Source: Bacteroides zhangwenhongii
GTDB lineage: Bacteria; Bacteroidota; Bacteroidia; Bacteroidales; Bacteroidaceae
Direction: 5' to 3'
Length of the DNA stretch: 64,000 nucleotides
Assembly: GCF_009193325.2 (NCBI RefSeq)
Contig: NZ_CP059856.1
Span: forward strand, 3,844,001 to 3,908,000
A program made the translations under genes and the position numbers. Each line of letters opens with the position of its first letter. Position 1 is the first letter of the stretch. Below the pieces are notes generated by a model that ran no database searches, was not told the origin of the DNA, and saw only the letters and a list, made by a program, of their open reading frames with translations. Positions 1 through 7,972 of the stretch are shown here, one piece after another.

Positions 1-1
1 G

Positions 2-421
2 GAGGTTACTTTCCGGCTGCTGGAACCGATGATGGCGGGAGATCTGCTCATCCCCTCGGGTACGCCCGTAACGGGGGCGGCGAGGATCAACGGCGAACGG
101 CTGACGGTCAAGGTCAGCGCTGTCCAGCACGGCGGGGCGGTCGTTCCGGTCGATCTGTCGGTCTATGACACGAACGGCAACGAGGGTATTCCCGTGCCGG
201 GGTCGGAAGAACTCAATGCCGTGAAGGAGATCGCCGCCAATATGGGTGCGGGCATGGGCAGCAGTATCACGATCACGGACGATGCCGGTTCGCAACTGCT
301 CTCCGACCTGGGGCGCAGCGCCATCCAGGGCGTGTCGCAATACGTGAGCAAGAAGATGCGCTCGGTCAAGGTCACGCTCAAGGCCGGTTACAGCGTCCTG
401 CTGCTCCCGCCCCTTCAATAA
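2..421 (+). CDS. traM: Conjugative transposon protein TraM (C-terminal part)
   Basis: This is the 3' end of a gene that begins before the window; the frame is open from base 2, upstream of the first in-window ATG at 29. The visible 140 residues have the pattern of the TraM C-terminal domain of CTnDOT-type elements: a VTFRLLEP segment, a conserved stretch on intrinsic and extracted values (LLIPSGTPVTG), then a glycine-rich and alanine-rich helix and a final KAGYSVLLLPP strand. TraM is an envelope component of the mating-pair apparatus, comparable in role to VirB10-type proteins. traN follows 72 bases later on the same strand, so it belongs to the tra operon. The family call is from recognition of the C-terminal motif and from the gene order traM-traN-traO-traQ; the N-terminal membrane segment cannot be seen. 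Confidence 0.85.
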   Translation, partial: EVTFRLLEPMMAGDLLIPSGTPVTGAARINGERLTVKVSAVQHGGAVVPVDLSVYDTNGNEGIPVPGSEELNAVKEIAANMGAGMGSSITITDDAGSQLLSDLGRSAIQGVSQYVSKKMRSVKVTLKAGYSVLLLPPLQ

Positions 422-493
422 GGGTACAAACGACGTACTTCCGTACACCACTGAAAAAATCCATTTTTATCAACAATCAAAAAATTATCGAGT

Positions 494-1414
494 ATGAAAA
501 AGATTCTTCTGGCACTCGCTTTTATCGGGTGCATGTTCGCTGCCCACGCGCAGGAAAAGCCCTCCACGGGCGATTTGTACGACGGTCTTACCCGTCCGCT
601 GACCTTCAACCGGGTTATCCCGCCCTACGCGCTGGAGGTGACGTTCAGCAAGACCGTTCATGTGATTTTCCCCTCGGCCATCCGTTACGTCGATCTGGGG
701 TCTTCGGATCTTCTGGCGGCGAAAGCCGACGGCACGGAAAACGTGCTGCGTGTAAAGGCGGCCCTGCGTGATTTCTCGCGCGAGAGCAACCTTTCGGTCA
801 TTACCGAGGACGGGGCCTATTACAGCTTCAATGTCAAGTATGCCGACGAGCCGGTGAAACTGTCGGTCGAGATGGCGGACTTCCTGCATGGCGGGGAGGC
901 GGTAAACCGCCCCAATAACGCGCTGGACATCTATTTGCAGGAGTTGGGATGCGAATCTCCGCTGCTGGTCAAACTGATCATGCAGTCCATTTACAAGAAT
1001 GACCGCCGCGAGATCAAGCATATCGGTTGCAAGCGTTTCGGGGTACAATACCTCCTCAAAGGTATCTACGTGCATAACGACCTGCTTTATTTCCACCTCC
1101 AACTGAAAAACTCCTCCAACGTGCCTTTCAACGTGGACTACCTGACGTTCAAGATTACGGACAAGAAGGTGGCCAAACGCACGGCCATCCAGGAGCAGGT
1201 CGTATGGCCCGTGCGGGCGTACAACAACGTGCAGGTCATCGGCGGCAAGCGTACCGAGCGCATGGTCTTCACGCTCCCGAAGTTCACGCTGGCCGACGAC
1301 AAGCAGCTGGTCGTGGAACTGCACGAGCAGCAAGGCGGGCGACACCAGACTTTCACGGTGGAGAATGCCGACCTGGTGCGCGCACGTGTTATCAACGAGT
1401 TAAAGGTAAAGTGA
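494..1414 (+). CDS. traN: Conjugative transposon protein TraN (DUF4138)
   Basis: A 306-residue secreted protein with a clear signal peptide (residues 1-19, ending HAQ). The body matches the TraN/DUF4138 family of Bacteroides conjugative elements: an early KTVHVIFPSAIRYVDLGS motif around residues 50-70, a central region, and a C-terminal domain containing LKGIYVHNDLLYF. TraN is thought to be a periplasmic or outer-membrane partner of the mating channel, analogous in position to VirB9-type proteins. Length is normal for the family. The ATG at 494 sits directly before the signal peptide, which fixes the start. traO starts one base after the stop codon, which suggests translational coupling. Confidence 0.92.
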   Translation: MKKILLALAFIGCMFAAHAQEKPSTGDLYDGLTRPLTFNRVIPPYALEVTFSKTVHVIFPSAIRYVDLGSSDLLAAKADGTENVLRVKAALRDFSRESNLSVITEDGAYYSFNVKYADEPVKLSVEMADFLHGGEAVNRPNNALDIYLQELGCESPLLVKLIMQSIYKNDRREIKHIGCKRFGVQYLLKGIYVHNDLLYFHLQLKNSSNVPFNVDYLTFKITDKKVAKRTAIQEQVVWPVRAYNNVQVIGGKRTERMVFTLPKFTLADDKQLVVELHEQQGGRHQTFTVENADLVRARVINELKVK

Positions 1415-1415
1415 T

Positions 1416-2000
1416 ATGAAACGGGCGATATTCATTCTCACGCTGGGGTTATGCCTCCTCCTTTCGGACGGGGCGCACGCCCAGCGTGCCCTGCCCGCCA
1501 TGCGCGGGCTGGAAATACGGGGAGGCATGGCCGACGGCTTCTATACCCGGGACAGCCGCAGCGAAACGGGCTACTGGTTCGGGCTGGCCATGAGCCGCTA
1601 CGCGAAGAATGCCGACAAGTGGGTGTTCGGCGCGGAGTTCCTGAACCGTTATTACCCCTACAAGTCGGAACGTATCCCTGTGGCGCAGTTCACTGCCGAG
1701 GGCGGTTACTATTACAAGTTCCTCGCCGACCCGTCCAGGACTTTTTTCTTCTACCTCGGCGGCTCGGCGCTGGCCGGTTACGAGAGTGTGAACCGGGGCG
1801 AAAGGCGGCTCTATGACGGCTCTACGCTCCGCCACCGCGACCGTTTCCTCTATGGCGGGGCCGTCACGCTGGAGGTCGATGCGTACCTGACCGACAGGAT
1901 TATCCTCTCGCTGACGGGGCGTGAGCGTATCCTATGGGGCACTACAACGGGACATTTCCACGCGCAGTTCGGCCTGGGCGTGAAATTCATAATCCATTAA
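1416..2000 (+). CDS. traO: Conjugal transfer protein TraO
   Basis: A 194-residue protein with a signal peptide (about residues 1-22, ending AHA). The rest is rich in short amphipathic strands with aromatic girdle residues and many glycines, and ends in a FGLGVKFIIH strand, as expected for the small outer-membrane beta-barrel fold of TraO. It would be an outer-membrane component of the transfer machinery. It lies between traN (one base upstream) and traQ (13 bases downstream), the usual order in CTnDOT-like operons. The assignment rests on the barrel-like pattern, length and position; no catalytic residues are expected. Confidence 0.88.
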   Translation: MKRAIFILTLGLCLLLSDGAHAQRALPAMRGLEIRGGMADGFYTRDSRSETGYWFGLAMSRYAKNADKWVFGAEFLNRYYPYKSERIPVAQFTAEGGYYYKFLADPSRTFFFYLGGSALAGYESVNRGERRLYDGSTLRHRDRFLYGGAVTLEVDAYLTDRIILSLTGRERILWGTTTGHFHAQFGLGVKFIIH

Positions 2001-2013
2001 ACTTGCAAGCGAC

Positions 2014-2457
2014 ATGAAAAAGATGAAAAAGATATTGGCCCTGGCGGTCTGGATCGCCGCCCTGGGTCTTTTATGCGCATCCTGCGACAACGGGCTGGAT
2101 ATACAGCAGGCGTACACGTTCTCTCTGGAAACGATGCCCGTTCAGAAGCGAATCTCCGTTGGTGAAACCGCTGAAATCCGCTGCACGCTCGTGCGGGAGG
2201 GGAGATATGACGGCGCGCGTTACACGATCCGCTATTTCCAGCCCGACGGGCGCGGTGAGTTGAGGATGGACGACGGTACGGTGTTCCTGCCCAACGACCG
2301 CTATCCGCTCGACCGTGAGGTGTTCCGCCTCTATTACACATCGCGCAGCGATGACCAGCAGACCATCGACGTCTATGTCGAGGACAACACGGGTCAGGTC
2401 GTGAAGACCTCCTTCACGTTCCAGAGCGAGAACGGGACGGAGGAAACGGAACGATAA
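2014..2457 (+). CDS. traQ: Conjugative transfer lipoprotein TraQ (DUF3872)
   Basis: A 147-residue lipoprotein: basic start, hydrophobic core and lipobox LLCASC with the acylated Cys at about residue 24. The mature part resembles DUF3872, annotated as TraQ in CTnDOT-type elements, with conserved pieces such as QAYTFSLETMPVQ, a YTIRYFQPDG strand and FRLYYTSRS. The predicted fold is an all-beta, immunoglobulin-like domain held at the outer membrane. It closes the visible tra operon; a GC-rich hairpin follows (2479-2502). CTnDOT carries traP (a primase-like gene) between traO and traQ; here that gene is absent, as in several related elements. Confidence 0.88.
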   Translation: MKKMKKILALAVWIAALGLLCASCDNGLDIQQAYTFSLETMPVQKRISVGETAEIRCTLVREGRYDGARYTIRYFQPDGRGELRMDDGTVFLPNDRYPLDREVFRLYYTSRSDDQQTIDVYVEDNTGQVVKTSFTFQSENGTEETER

Positions 2458-2478
2458 CGGAATATGTCTAACCAAGAG

Positions 2479-2502
2479 AAGCGCCCGTCACCCGGGCGCT
2501 TT
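2479..2502 (+). terminator. Hairpin after traQ, possible terminator or attenuator
   Basis: Inverted repeat AAGCGCCCG / CGGGCGCTT with a five-base loop and a short T run. It lies between the traQ stop and the start of the repeat-protein gene. The T run is short, so read-through is likely. Confidence 0.55.
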
Positions 2503-2520
2503 CCATAAATACTGAAAACC

Positions 2521-4473
2521 ATGACAGAGCAAGAGAGAATAGATATAGCCTATCTCGATACGGGGGTGTACGAGAACCCGTGGCGCGAGAACCTTTTCGA
2601 GACGCTGCCCGAGGATCGGAAAACGGCGGAAGTCTGCCGTTTCGCCATCAAGAAATCGGCTTTCAACATCGAGTTCGTTCCCGAAGCGATGAAAACGCCG
2701 GAACTTTGTCTTGCCGCGGCCGGCCACCGGGGCGAAACACTGAAATTCGTCCCTGACCGTCTGAAGACACCGAAAATGTGCCGTGCCGCCGTCGATAGCA
2801 ACAGCTACGCGCTGTATTACGTTCCGGAGGGGTTGAAGACCCCCGAACTGTGCATGACGGCCGTGAAGCGCAACGGTCTGGTGCTGGAGGCCGTCCCCGG
2901 GGAATTGAGGACGCCGCAAATATGCCGTGCGGCGTTGAAAGCGGTGGACAGTGCCGATTACAAGATACTCCCTTACATTCCGTATCCCGATATATGCCTG
3001 GAAGGGCTGAAAAAATTCGGGATGTCGTTCGTGGACAAGTTCGAGATTTTCGCCTCCATTGCCCCGGAGGTCATGACCGGGGAACTGGCCCTTCACGGCG
3101 TGGGGATGGACGCGTCCTGCCTTTCGCTCGTGCCGGTGGAACTGCGCACGGAGGCAGTCTGCCTGCGTGCCGTCAGCGGGGACGGCATCCTGCTCCATGA
3201 AGTGCCGGAGGAATTACGCACGGAACGGGTCTGCGAGGCCGCCGTGTCCTCGAACTACCTGGCACTGGAGTACGTTCCGAAACATCTGAAAACCGACCGT
3301 CTGTGCGGGATGGCGCTGGAGCGCGATCCCCTGGCCATCCGCTTTTTCAACCCCGAACAGCTCACGCCGGAGGTCTGCAACCGGGCGTTGGCCCGTACCG
3401 ACGACCTGCGTGTCCTCCGCTATATCCCCTTCGAGGAGATACACCTGAAAGTGTTGGGGTTCTATTGCACGAATTACGATAAGACCTTCGATTTTTTGGA
3501 GAACATGAACCCCTGGTTCCTCACGCCGAGGGTGGCCCGGGAAATTTTCGCCCTGGAGCCGGAGCTGTTCTACAACCTTCCCGACCACGCCAAGAACGAG
3601 GAGATGTGCCGCCGGGCCGTCGGGCACGACGGGAGCTACCTGCAATATGTCCCCGAGAAGTGGAAAACGCCGGAGTTGTGCATGGAGGCCATACGGCGCA
3701 GTCCCTATGCCATCGCCCACCTGCCCGAGAGCATGAAAAGCCCGGATCTATACATGAGCCTGGTGCGGGAGAACCCGCAAAACCTGAAAGGCGTCCCCCG
3801 CGAAGCCCGGACGCCGGAGATGAGCCGGGAGGCTTTCGAGCGTACCTACGGGAAGGACAAAACCGATTTCTCGGTTATCAGCGCGTTGAGCGACCCCGCC
3901 CTGGTCTTGCAGGTGTTCCGCGAGCAGAACGACCCGCAAAAGATACACCGGTTGATGAGTGTCCTGCACCTGAACCGCCGGCTTGTAACGGAGGAGGTGG
4001 CGTTGGAGGCCGTTCGCAAGGATGCGGGGGTGCTGTACGACATTCCCCAGACGGCCATCACGCCGCTCGTGGCCGATACGGCCGTGCGGGGCGACCCGAG
4101 GATGATCCAGTGGGTTCCGAGGGAGCTTCGCACGGCGGATCTGTGCCTCTATGCCGAGGCCACCCATCCCGAGTTGCGGGTTTACGTTCCCGACGAGATA
4201 GCAAAGGGACGTAATATCTATTCGTTCCACCGTCAGGTGGACGCGAAATTGCGGCAGCCGCTCGAATACGAACAATACAAGACCCTCTACTCGGGCGGCG
4301 CGGTGCGTGTGAACAACGTGTGGACGTCGGTTGCGGGTGAGATTGACTGCTGCGAGGTGCGTTACGACCGTAAGACGGAGAAACTCAAACTGCGGATCGT
4401 CGAACCGCCCAGGGAGAAGAAGGCGCAGCCGAAGGTCGCGCCCCGCAAACCCGCCCGGGGGCCGAAATTGTAG
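2521..4473 (+). CDS. DUF4116-type repeat protein
   Basis: A 650-residue protein made almost entirely of about twenty degenerate units of roughly 24 residues. The unit reads approximately V-P-x-x-L-K-T-P-x-x-C-x-x-A-V-x-x-(N/D)-x-x-x-L-x-x-V. This is the DUF4116 pattern, expected to form a helical solenoid. Several units around residues 160-190, 300-345 and 430-480 are longer or have lost the Cys. A basic, proline-rich tail (residues about 625-650) follows a different C-terminal domain of about 60 residues. There is no signal peptide, so it is probably cytoplasmic. Its role is unknown; solenoids usually bind proteins. It follows the tra operon on the same strand, 63 bases after traQ, so it is cargo or an accessory gene of the element. 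Codon use is as GC-rich as the tra genes. Confidence 0.8.
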   Translation: MTEQERIDIAYLDTGVYENPWRENLFETLPEDRKTAEVCRFAIKKSAFNIEFVPEAMKTPELCLAAAGHRGETLKFVPDRLKTPKMCRAAVDSNSYALYYVPEGLKTPELCMTAVKRNGLVLEAVPGELRTPQICRAALKAVDSADYKILPYIPYPDICLEGLKKFGMSFVDKFEIFASIAPEVMTGELALHGVGMDASCLSLVPVELRTEAVCLRAVSGDGILLHEVPEELRTERVCEAAVSSNYLALEYVPKHLKTDRLCGMALERDPLAIRFFNPEQLTPEVCNRALARTDDLRVLRYIPFEEIHLKVLGFYCTNYDKTFDFLENMNPWFLTPRVAREIFALEPELFYNLPDHAKNEEMCRRAVGHDGSYLQYVPEKWKTPELCMEAIRRSPYAIAHLPESMKSPDLYMSLVRENPQNLKGVPREARTPEMSREAFERTYGKDKTDFSVISALSDPALVLQVFREQNDPQKIHRLMSVLHLNRRLVTEEVALEAVRKDAGVLYDIPQTAITPLVADTAVRGDPRMIQWVPRELRTADLCLYAEATHPELRVYVPDEIAKGRNIYSFHRQVDAKLRQPLEYEQYKTLYSGGAVRVNNVWTSVAGEIDCCEVRYDRKTEKLKLRIVEPPREKKAQPKVAPRKPARGPKL

Positions 4474-4547
4474 GACGGCGGGTAGTTCTTTGGCAGGAAG
4501 GTTGTTAAAAATCGCACGTATTGTCGCCGATACCCGAATGAAATCGT

Positions 4548-4555
4548 TATATTTG
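4548..4555 (+). promoter_or_regulatory. Candidate Bacteroides -7 box
   Basis: TATATTTG matches the Bacteroides -7 consensus TAnnTTTG. It lies in the 361-base gap between the repeat protein and the next plus-strand gene, upstream of a strong hairpin (4568-4585). No clear -33 TTTG is present at the usual distance. The rest of the gap holds only weak ORFs that I do not believe. Confidence 0.4.
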
Positions 4556-4567
4556 CAATCGAATCCT

Positions 4568-4585
4568 CCGGCGGCGTGCCGCCGG
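4568..4585 (+). repeat. GC-rich leader hairpin
   Basis: Perfect 8-bp inverted repeat CCGGCGGC / GCCGCCGG with a two-base loop, just downstream of the candidate -7 box. It is similar in style to the GGGCGGC / GCCGCCC hairpins in the minus-strand cluster at 5.9-8.4 kb. Confidence 0.6.
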
Positions 4586-4834
4586 GCGATTTACATACGG
4601 AAGGAACACATTATGGTGGGGCATTGAAAACAGCCAAATTTTAATCCGCTCGCAAAATAATGGGTAGTTCTCTTCTTCATCGTCGTGTCTATATGCGTCA
4701 AGCGTATGCGATAGCGGCGTGGGGAGAAATTATCTATCGAGTGGATGGGTGCTTGGCTGTACCTCAATGCCGGTATTTAACGTATTCTCACGCCTTTTTC
4801 GTATGGTATTTGTCTGAACCTAAAGAAAAGCGAT

Positions 4835-5221
4835 ATGGAAACGAAATCGACAAATGAGGTAAAGGGTGATTACGACCGGGTATCGGCGAGTGAATGCCTG
4901 GGGTCGCTAATCGAGTTGCACGGGATTGTCATGGAAGACGATCTGTTCGTCATTCCCGATGCGGATGGCACGGCAGTATTATACAATGACGGGAAGATAC
5001 GTTTTGACGAGATCGCCGACATCGAGGTCGGCTCGGTGTTCGTGGGCATCCTGCTCCGCAACGGCTATCTGTTCTACCTTTCCCGTACCGAACCGCTCAA
5101 GACGTGCATATACACGCATGGCGGGTGGGGTTCAATCTCTGAAATTTCTCCCCGTGGCATTGCCGGACATATCGGGCGTGAACTGCACGGGAAGCTGGGC
5201 GACCATACGGCGGTCGATTGA
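4835..5221 (+). CDS. Hypothetical protein of the mobile element
   Basis: A 128-residue cytoplasmic-looking protein that I do not recognise. It is acidic at its N-terminus, with several beta-strand-like stretches in the middle (around residues 35-95) and no signal peptide or membrane segment. The start at 4835 is chosen because it precedes the conserved-looking, well-coded region and no nearer Met fits. It stands alone on the plus strand and is closed by a strong bidirectional terminator at 5230-5265. Base composition is that of the mobile element. The overlapping frame at 4926-5438 is a shadow. Confidence 0.6.
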   Translation: METKSTNEVKGDYDRVSASECLGSLIELHGIVMEDDLFVIPDADGTAVLYNDGKIRFDEIADIEVGSVFVGILLRNGYLFYLSRTEPLKTCIYTHGGWGSISEISPRGIAGHIGRELHGKLGDHTAVD

Positions 5222-5229
5222 CGGGAAAC

Positions 5230-5265
5230 AAAAAAATCGGACGGTTGTTATCGTCCGATTTTTTT
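5230..5265. terminator. Bidirectional rho-independent terminator
   Basis: A-run, ATCGGACG, eight-base loop, CGTCCGAT, T-run: a stem symmetric enough to stop transcription from both sides. It sits exactly between convergent genes ending at 5221 (+) and 5278 (-). Confidence 0.88.
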
Positions 5266-5277
5266 CGCGTCGTATTT

Positions 5278-5481
5278 TCACGGCCGTTGCCTGCCGTGTT
5301 CCCGTTTCCGCCTTTGCAGGGCGAGCAGTTGCCGCAACATGTAGGCATGGTTTTCCCCCACGGTATGCCCCGAGGGCATCAGGTAGGGACTTGCGAGGCA
5401 CTCCCGGCATTGGCGTACCGCCTCTTTTAAGTCGGTAACGGTTATTTCCGCTCCCGTGATGTCTTTAATCTTTGTTTCCAT
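5278..5481 (-). CDS. Small hypothetical protein
   Basis: A 67-residue basic-ended protein with no recognised domain. It begins with a short beta-like segment (METKIKDITGAEITV) followed by helices. Its first 17 bases overlap the end of the upstream 59-residue gene, a layout typical of translational coupling. It is the last gene of the minus-strand accessory cluster and ends 13 bases before the shared terminator. Small proteins of this kind are common in Bacteroides conjugative elements; no function can be given. Confidence 0.55.
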   Translation of the reverse strand: METKIKDITGAEITVTDLKEAVRQCRECLASPYLMPSGHTVGENHAYMLRQLLALQRRKREHGRQRP

Positions 5482-5644
5482 TCTTGTCCTGTTTTTTTGG
5501 TTCGTACCAACTGTCCCGGTAATTTTCTCCCACGAGCGAGAAAATTCCGCTCATGCCGCTTTCAGCGGCGAAATTTTTGGCTTCCCATATACCGGAAAAC
5601 TCTCCCAGCAGCCGGTAGCCGATGAATAATTTGTACTTGCGCAT
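5465..5644 (-). CDS. Very small hypothetical protein (59 residues)
   Basis: A short ORF starting MRKYKLFIGYRLLGEF and ending KKQDKNGNKD. It has a hydrophobic/aromatic first half and a strongly charged tail. It fills the gap between two other small genes without leaving untranslated space: its start is 4 bases after the stop of the upstream gene at 5649, and its end overlaps the start of the downstream gene by 17 bases. That tight packing is the main support. Function unknown. Confidence 0.6.
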   Translation of the reverse strand: MRKYKLFIGYRLLGEFSGIWEAKNFAAESGMSGIFSLVGENYRDSWYEPKKQDKNGNKD

Positions 5645-5648
5645 GATT

Positions 5649-5915
5649 TTATCGTTTTTCCAGGTTGATAATCGGTGTGTTCTTTTGCAGCCATTCCTTC
5701 ACGCTGTCCATGTTGTATTCGGATGTGATAACCGCCGTTCGGTCGTCGATTTCGGTGAAGCGCGTAGTTTCATACCCGTCGATCCACTGCTTCAGCGTGG
5801 CAACGCCCCACACCTGCGGGTCGTCGAACATGGTGTCGAGCCGCCCGATACCCTCGCCGAAGGTTACGAGCAGCGTTTCATAGGAGATTTCCTTGTTTAC
5901 TTCATTCGTTTTCAT
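5649..5915 (-). CDS. Small hypothetical protein (88 residues)
   Basis: A soluble, acidic 88-residue protein, mostly helical in appearance, with no recognised domain. The start at 5915 is supported by an A/T-rich leader that follows a GC-rich hairpin (5931-5948) placed just after the stop of the preceding gene. It is part of the minus-strand accessory cluster of the mobile element. The plus-strand frames over it are shadows. Confidence 0.6.
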   Translation of the reverse strand: MKTNEVNKEISYETLLVTFGEGIGRLDTMFDDPQVWGVATLKQWIDGYETTRFTEIDDRTAVITSEYNMDSVKEWLQKNTPIINLEKR

Positions 5916-5930
5916 ATTCTCGCTTTTTAC

Positions 5931-5948
5931 GGGCGGCTTTTGCCGCCC
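5931..5948 (-). repeat. Intergenic GC hairpin, copy 1
   Basis: GGGCGGC / GCCGCCC with a four-base loop. It lies between the stop at 5962 and the start at 5915 of consecutive minus-strand genes. Near-identical copies are at 6297-6314, 6663-6680 and 8400-8417. Confidence 0.8.
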
Positions 5949-5961
5949 CGAAATTTTTTAA

Positions 5962-6279
5962 TCAGACAAGTTCCACTCTAACCCTGCTCATGTTCGCCCA
6001 GAACACGCCGTTGCAGTAGTAGGCGTAGCCGTTATGCCAGTTGCTCCTGCGGCGTATCACGTCCTGCTCGGGTGGTCGTATCTCGATACTCGTGGTGTAG
6101 ATGTTGTGTCCCACGGTAATGACGAGGTTGCACCTTCGCCATATCTCGGAATGGGTTTTGAACCCGTTTTTCCCCTCGACGAGCGCAAGGGCCGTCTTGA
6201 CTGCTTCCCGAACTTCCCAATCCCACTCCCCGAAGGGTTTGAGCGGGCGTGCCATGTAGCTTTTATAGATGATTTTCAT
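5962..6279 (-). CDS. Hypothetical protein (105 residues)
   Basis: A basic protein with a W-rich first third (FGEWDWEVREAV) and an R-rich middle; no known domain recognised. The open frame extends back to 6333, but that extension would be translated through the GC hairpin at 6297-6314. The Met at 6279 (MKIIYKSYMARPL) follows an A-rich leader, as in neighbouring genes, and is preferred. It belongs to the same accessory cluster as its neighbours. No function can be assigned. Confidence 0.6.
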   Translation of the reverse strand: MKIIYKSYMARPLKPFGEWDWEVREAVKTALALVEGKNGFKTHSEIWRRCNLVITVGHNIYTTSIEIRPPEQDVIRRRSNWHNGYAYYCNGVFWANMSRVRVELV

Positions 6280-6296
6280 TGTTATGTTTTTTTGTA

Positions 6297-6314
6297 GGGC
6301 GGCTTTCGCCGCCC
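6297..6314 (-). repeat. Intergenic GC hairpin, copy 2
   Basis: GGGCGGC, loop tttc, GCCGCCC. It sits between the stop of the gene at 6320 and the start at 6279, with an A-rich stretch between hairpin and start codon. Confidence 0.8.
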
Positions 6315-6319
6315 CGATT

Positions 6320-6646
6320 TTATAATTCGACAATCCTTTCCACTCTGCCGTACAACATGGAGCGTATGCTCGTCTTGTCCACGCCCTTGTATTCCGTGTA
6401 ATGCCCGTACTGCTTTACCACGAATGTTTTCAGTACATCGACAAAGTTGAAACGATACCCTAAAAGCGGAATGGAGTCCTTGAAATAGGTGTTATGGTTT
6501 ACCTCACGGGTAATCCAGTCTTTCTCCTCACGGGTGAGCGTTCCCCCGTCATTGAGCCGTTTGCGTAATATGTACGCTTTTGAGCCTGCAAGGCTTTCGA
6601 GTGCGGGAACGTCCCACGACACGAATTTATATGCTATTTGGTTCAT
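6320..6646 (-). CDS. Hypothetical protein (108 residues)
   Basis: A soluble basic protein without signal peptide or recognised domain. It has an N-terminal segment AYKFVSWDVPALESL, a charged helix (TLTREEKDWITREV) and a C-terminal half with several aromatic residues. ATG at 6646 follows an A-rich leader after a GC hairpin at 6663-6680. It lies directly downstream of the PcfJ-like gene in the minus-strand cluster and is probably co-transcribed with it. Function unknown. Confidence 0.6.
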   Translation of the reverse strand: MNQIAYKFVSWDVPALESLAGSKAYILRKRLNDGGTLTREEKDWITREVNHNTYFKDSIPLLGYRFNFVDVLKTFVVKQYGHYTEYKGVDKTSIRSMLYGRVERIVEL

Positions 6647-6662
6647 TCTATTTTGTTTTTGC

Positions 6663-6680
6663 GGGCGGCTTTCGCCGCCC
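6663..6680 (-). repeat. Intergenic GC hairpin, copy 3
   Basis: GGGCGGC, loop tttc, GCCGCCC, identical in stem and loop to copy 2. It is placed between the PcfJ-like stop (6687) and the next start (6646). Confidence 0.8.
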
Positions 6681-6686
6681 CGATTT

Positions 6687-7970
6687 TTATGCTGTCATTC
6701 GTTTCCGTATAAGGGACATGTTCCCCTTCATCAGTTTCAGTATTTGCCCGTGGTATGGGGTATTCTTGTTACACACGCCACGGCTCTGCACGACCTCCAT
6801 GCGTTTTAGGGACACCTCTATCGTTTCGATACGTTTGCCGTCGATTGTGGCCGAGAGTATGAGCGAGTCGGCTTTCAGATAGTATTCGTTGGTAAACACG
6901 CAGTGGTGCATGGCCTCGCCCTCCTGCCGTATGGCTTCAACGCTGTCCAATACCTTGATGCGGATTTCCCCGTCGGAAAACTCCACTCCGAAAAACCGTC
7001 CTTTGGCTTTGACAAACGAGGCTTCCTGTTCCAACGCCTTGCGCCGTTCCTCCTGCCGCCGTTCCATTTGCATGTGCCGCCGTTTTTTAGCCATGTAGAG
7101 GTCATGCGCTGCGGGCAGGTCTGCGGGACACACGAAATGGGCGTTATGCAGGTCTTTCCCGAAAAATCGCAGCAGGTCGATGTAGTCGCACCATTCCGTC
7201 GGTTTCCCGATAGCGTACCCGTTACGGATGGCGATACGGATGGCCGGCCAATAGTCTGCGATATTGCGGGAGGAACGGGCGAAAAATCGCACGAGTGCCG
7301 TTTGTCCCGCTTTAAGCAGCGTTTCGGCCTTGTTCTCCGAGAGCAGCAGGTGGATAAGGTCGAAAGGGGTTACATCGGGGAGTTGTTTACCGTAGCCGCT
7401 TCGGCGCAGTTCGGGGATAAGCCGTTGCCGGGGATAGATGCGTGTGGGCGTGATGTTGTATTTCCCGTCGTTCTCCGCCCGCAGTTCCAATGCGCTCGAC
7501 CAACTCCACCCGTGAACGAAGAAGCCCATCGGGCGCAGCCGTGCGAAGGTTGCGGAGCGTCCGTCGGGGGCAATCCACCGCTGTACGGCTTCGATATGGG
7601 TGTAAACGGGCGTCTGTCCCACTTTCGCCCAACACTCGATATAGACGAAGCGCAGGACTTGAAAACCCCTGCAGCGGGTTACGATGCACAAATACTCGTA
7701 ATCGTTGAACTTGCGGCGCAGGGTGGTTTCCACTTTCAGCGGGGTGTGGCAGTGCGGACACTCGCACCCTAACAGATTGTCCGTGAGTTCTCCGTTTTCG
7801 CTCTGCCACGTGTGGCCGCACTCGGTGCAGGTGATAAGTCCTTTCGGCGTGCGGCGTCCGATATGCTCGATGCAGTTCTTGTACCCCCATTCGATTTGTG
7901 CGGGGGTAAGCGGCGGCAGGTGTTTACTTGCCGCCACAACGCTCTGTTGGAATTTTGTTCTCGGTTTCAT
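6687..7970 (-). CDS. PcfJ-like protein
   Basis: A 427-residue protein of the PcfJ family, found on conjugative plasmids and on Bacteroidetes mobile elements. The N-terminal part carries a likely zinc ribbon (C-x2-C near residues 48-51, and C-x-C-x2-C-H near residues 89-94). The C-terminal third has the typical PcfJ motif with an EAMHHCVFTNEYYLKADSLI-like segment followed by a strand and a charged helix. The family's biochemical role is not established; the name comes from the enterococcal plasmid pCF10 transfer region. The start at 7970 lies 2 bases after the PcfK-like stop, so the pair is coupled. It is a typical companion gene of integrative elements in Bacteroidales. Confidence 0.85.
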   Translation of the reverse strand: MKPRTKFQQSVVAASKHLPPLTPAQIEWGYKNCIEHIGRRTPKGLITCTECGHTWQSENGELTDNLLGCECPHCHTPLKVETTLRRKFNDYEYLCIVTRCRGFQVLRFVYIECWAKVGQTPVYTHIEAVQRWIAPDGRSATFARLRPMGFFVHGWSWSSALELRAENDGKYNITPTRIYPRQRLIPELRRSGYGKQLPDVTPFDLIHLLLSENKAETLLKAGQTALVRFFARSSRNIADYWPAIRIAIRNGYAIGKPTEWCDYIDLLRFFGKDLHNAHFVCPADLPAAHDLYMAKKRRHMQMERRQEERRKALEQEASFVKAKGRFFGVEFSDGEIRIKVLDSVEAIRQEGEAMHHCVFTNEYYLKADSLILSATIDGKRIETIEVSLKRMEVVQSRGVCNKNTPYHGQILKLMKGNMSLIRKRMTA

Positions 7971-7972
7971 AA

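Noticed and set aside
485..1345. 286-residue minus-strand ORF opposite traN
   Set aside because: It is a mirror of traN's GC-rich codons; traN has a signal peptide and recognised family pattern.
2464..2508. 13-codon ORF through the hairpin after traQ
   Set aside because: Too short, and it is explained by the terminator-like stem.
4660..4857. 65-residue ORF before the gene at 4835
   Set aside because: It overlaps the next gene, shows no protein-like pattern and lies in a leader region with a promoter and hairpin.
6903..7772. 289-residue plus-strand ORF opposite the PcfJ-like gene
   Set aside because: It is a shadow of a recognised minus-strand gene and has no domain.
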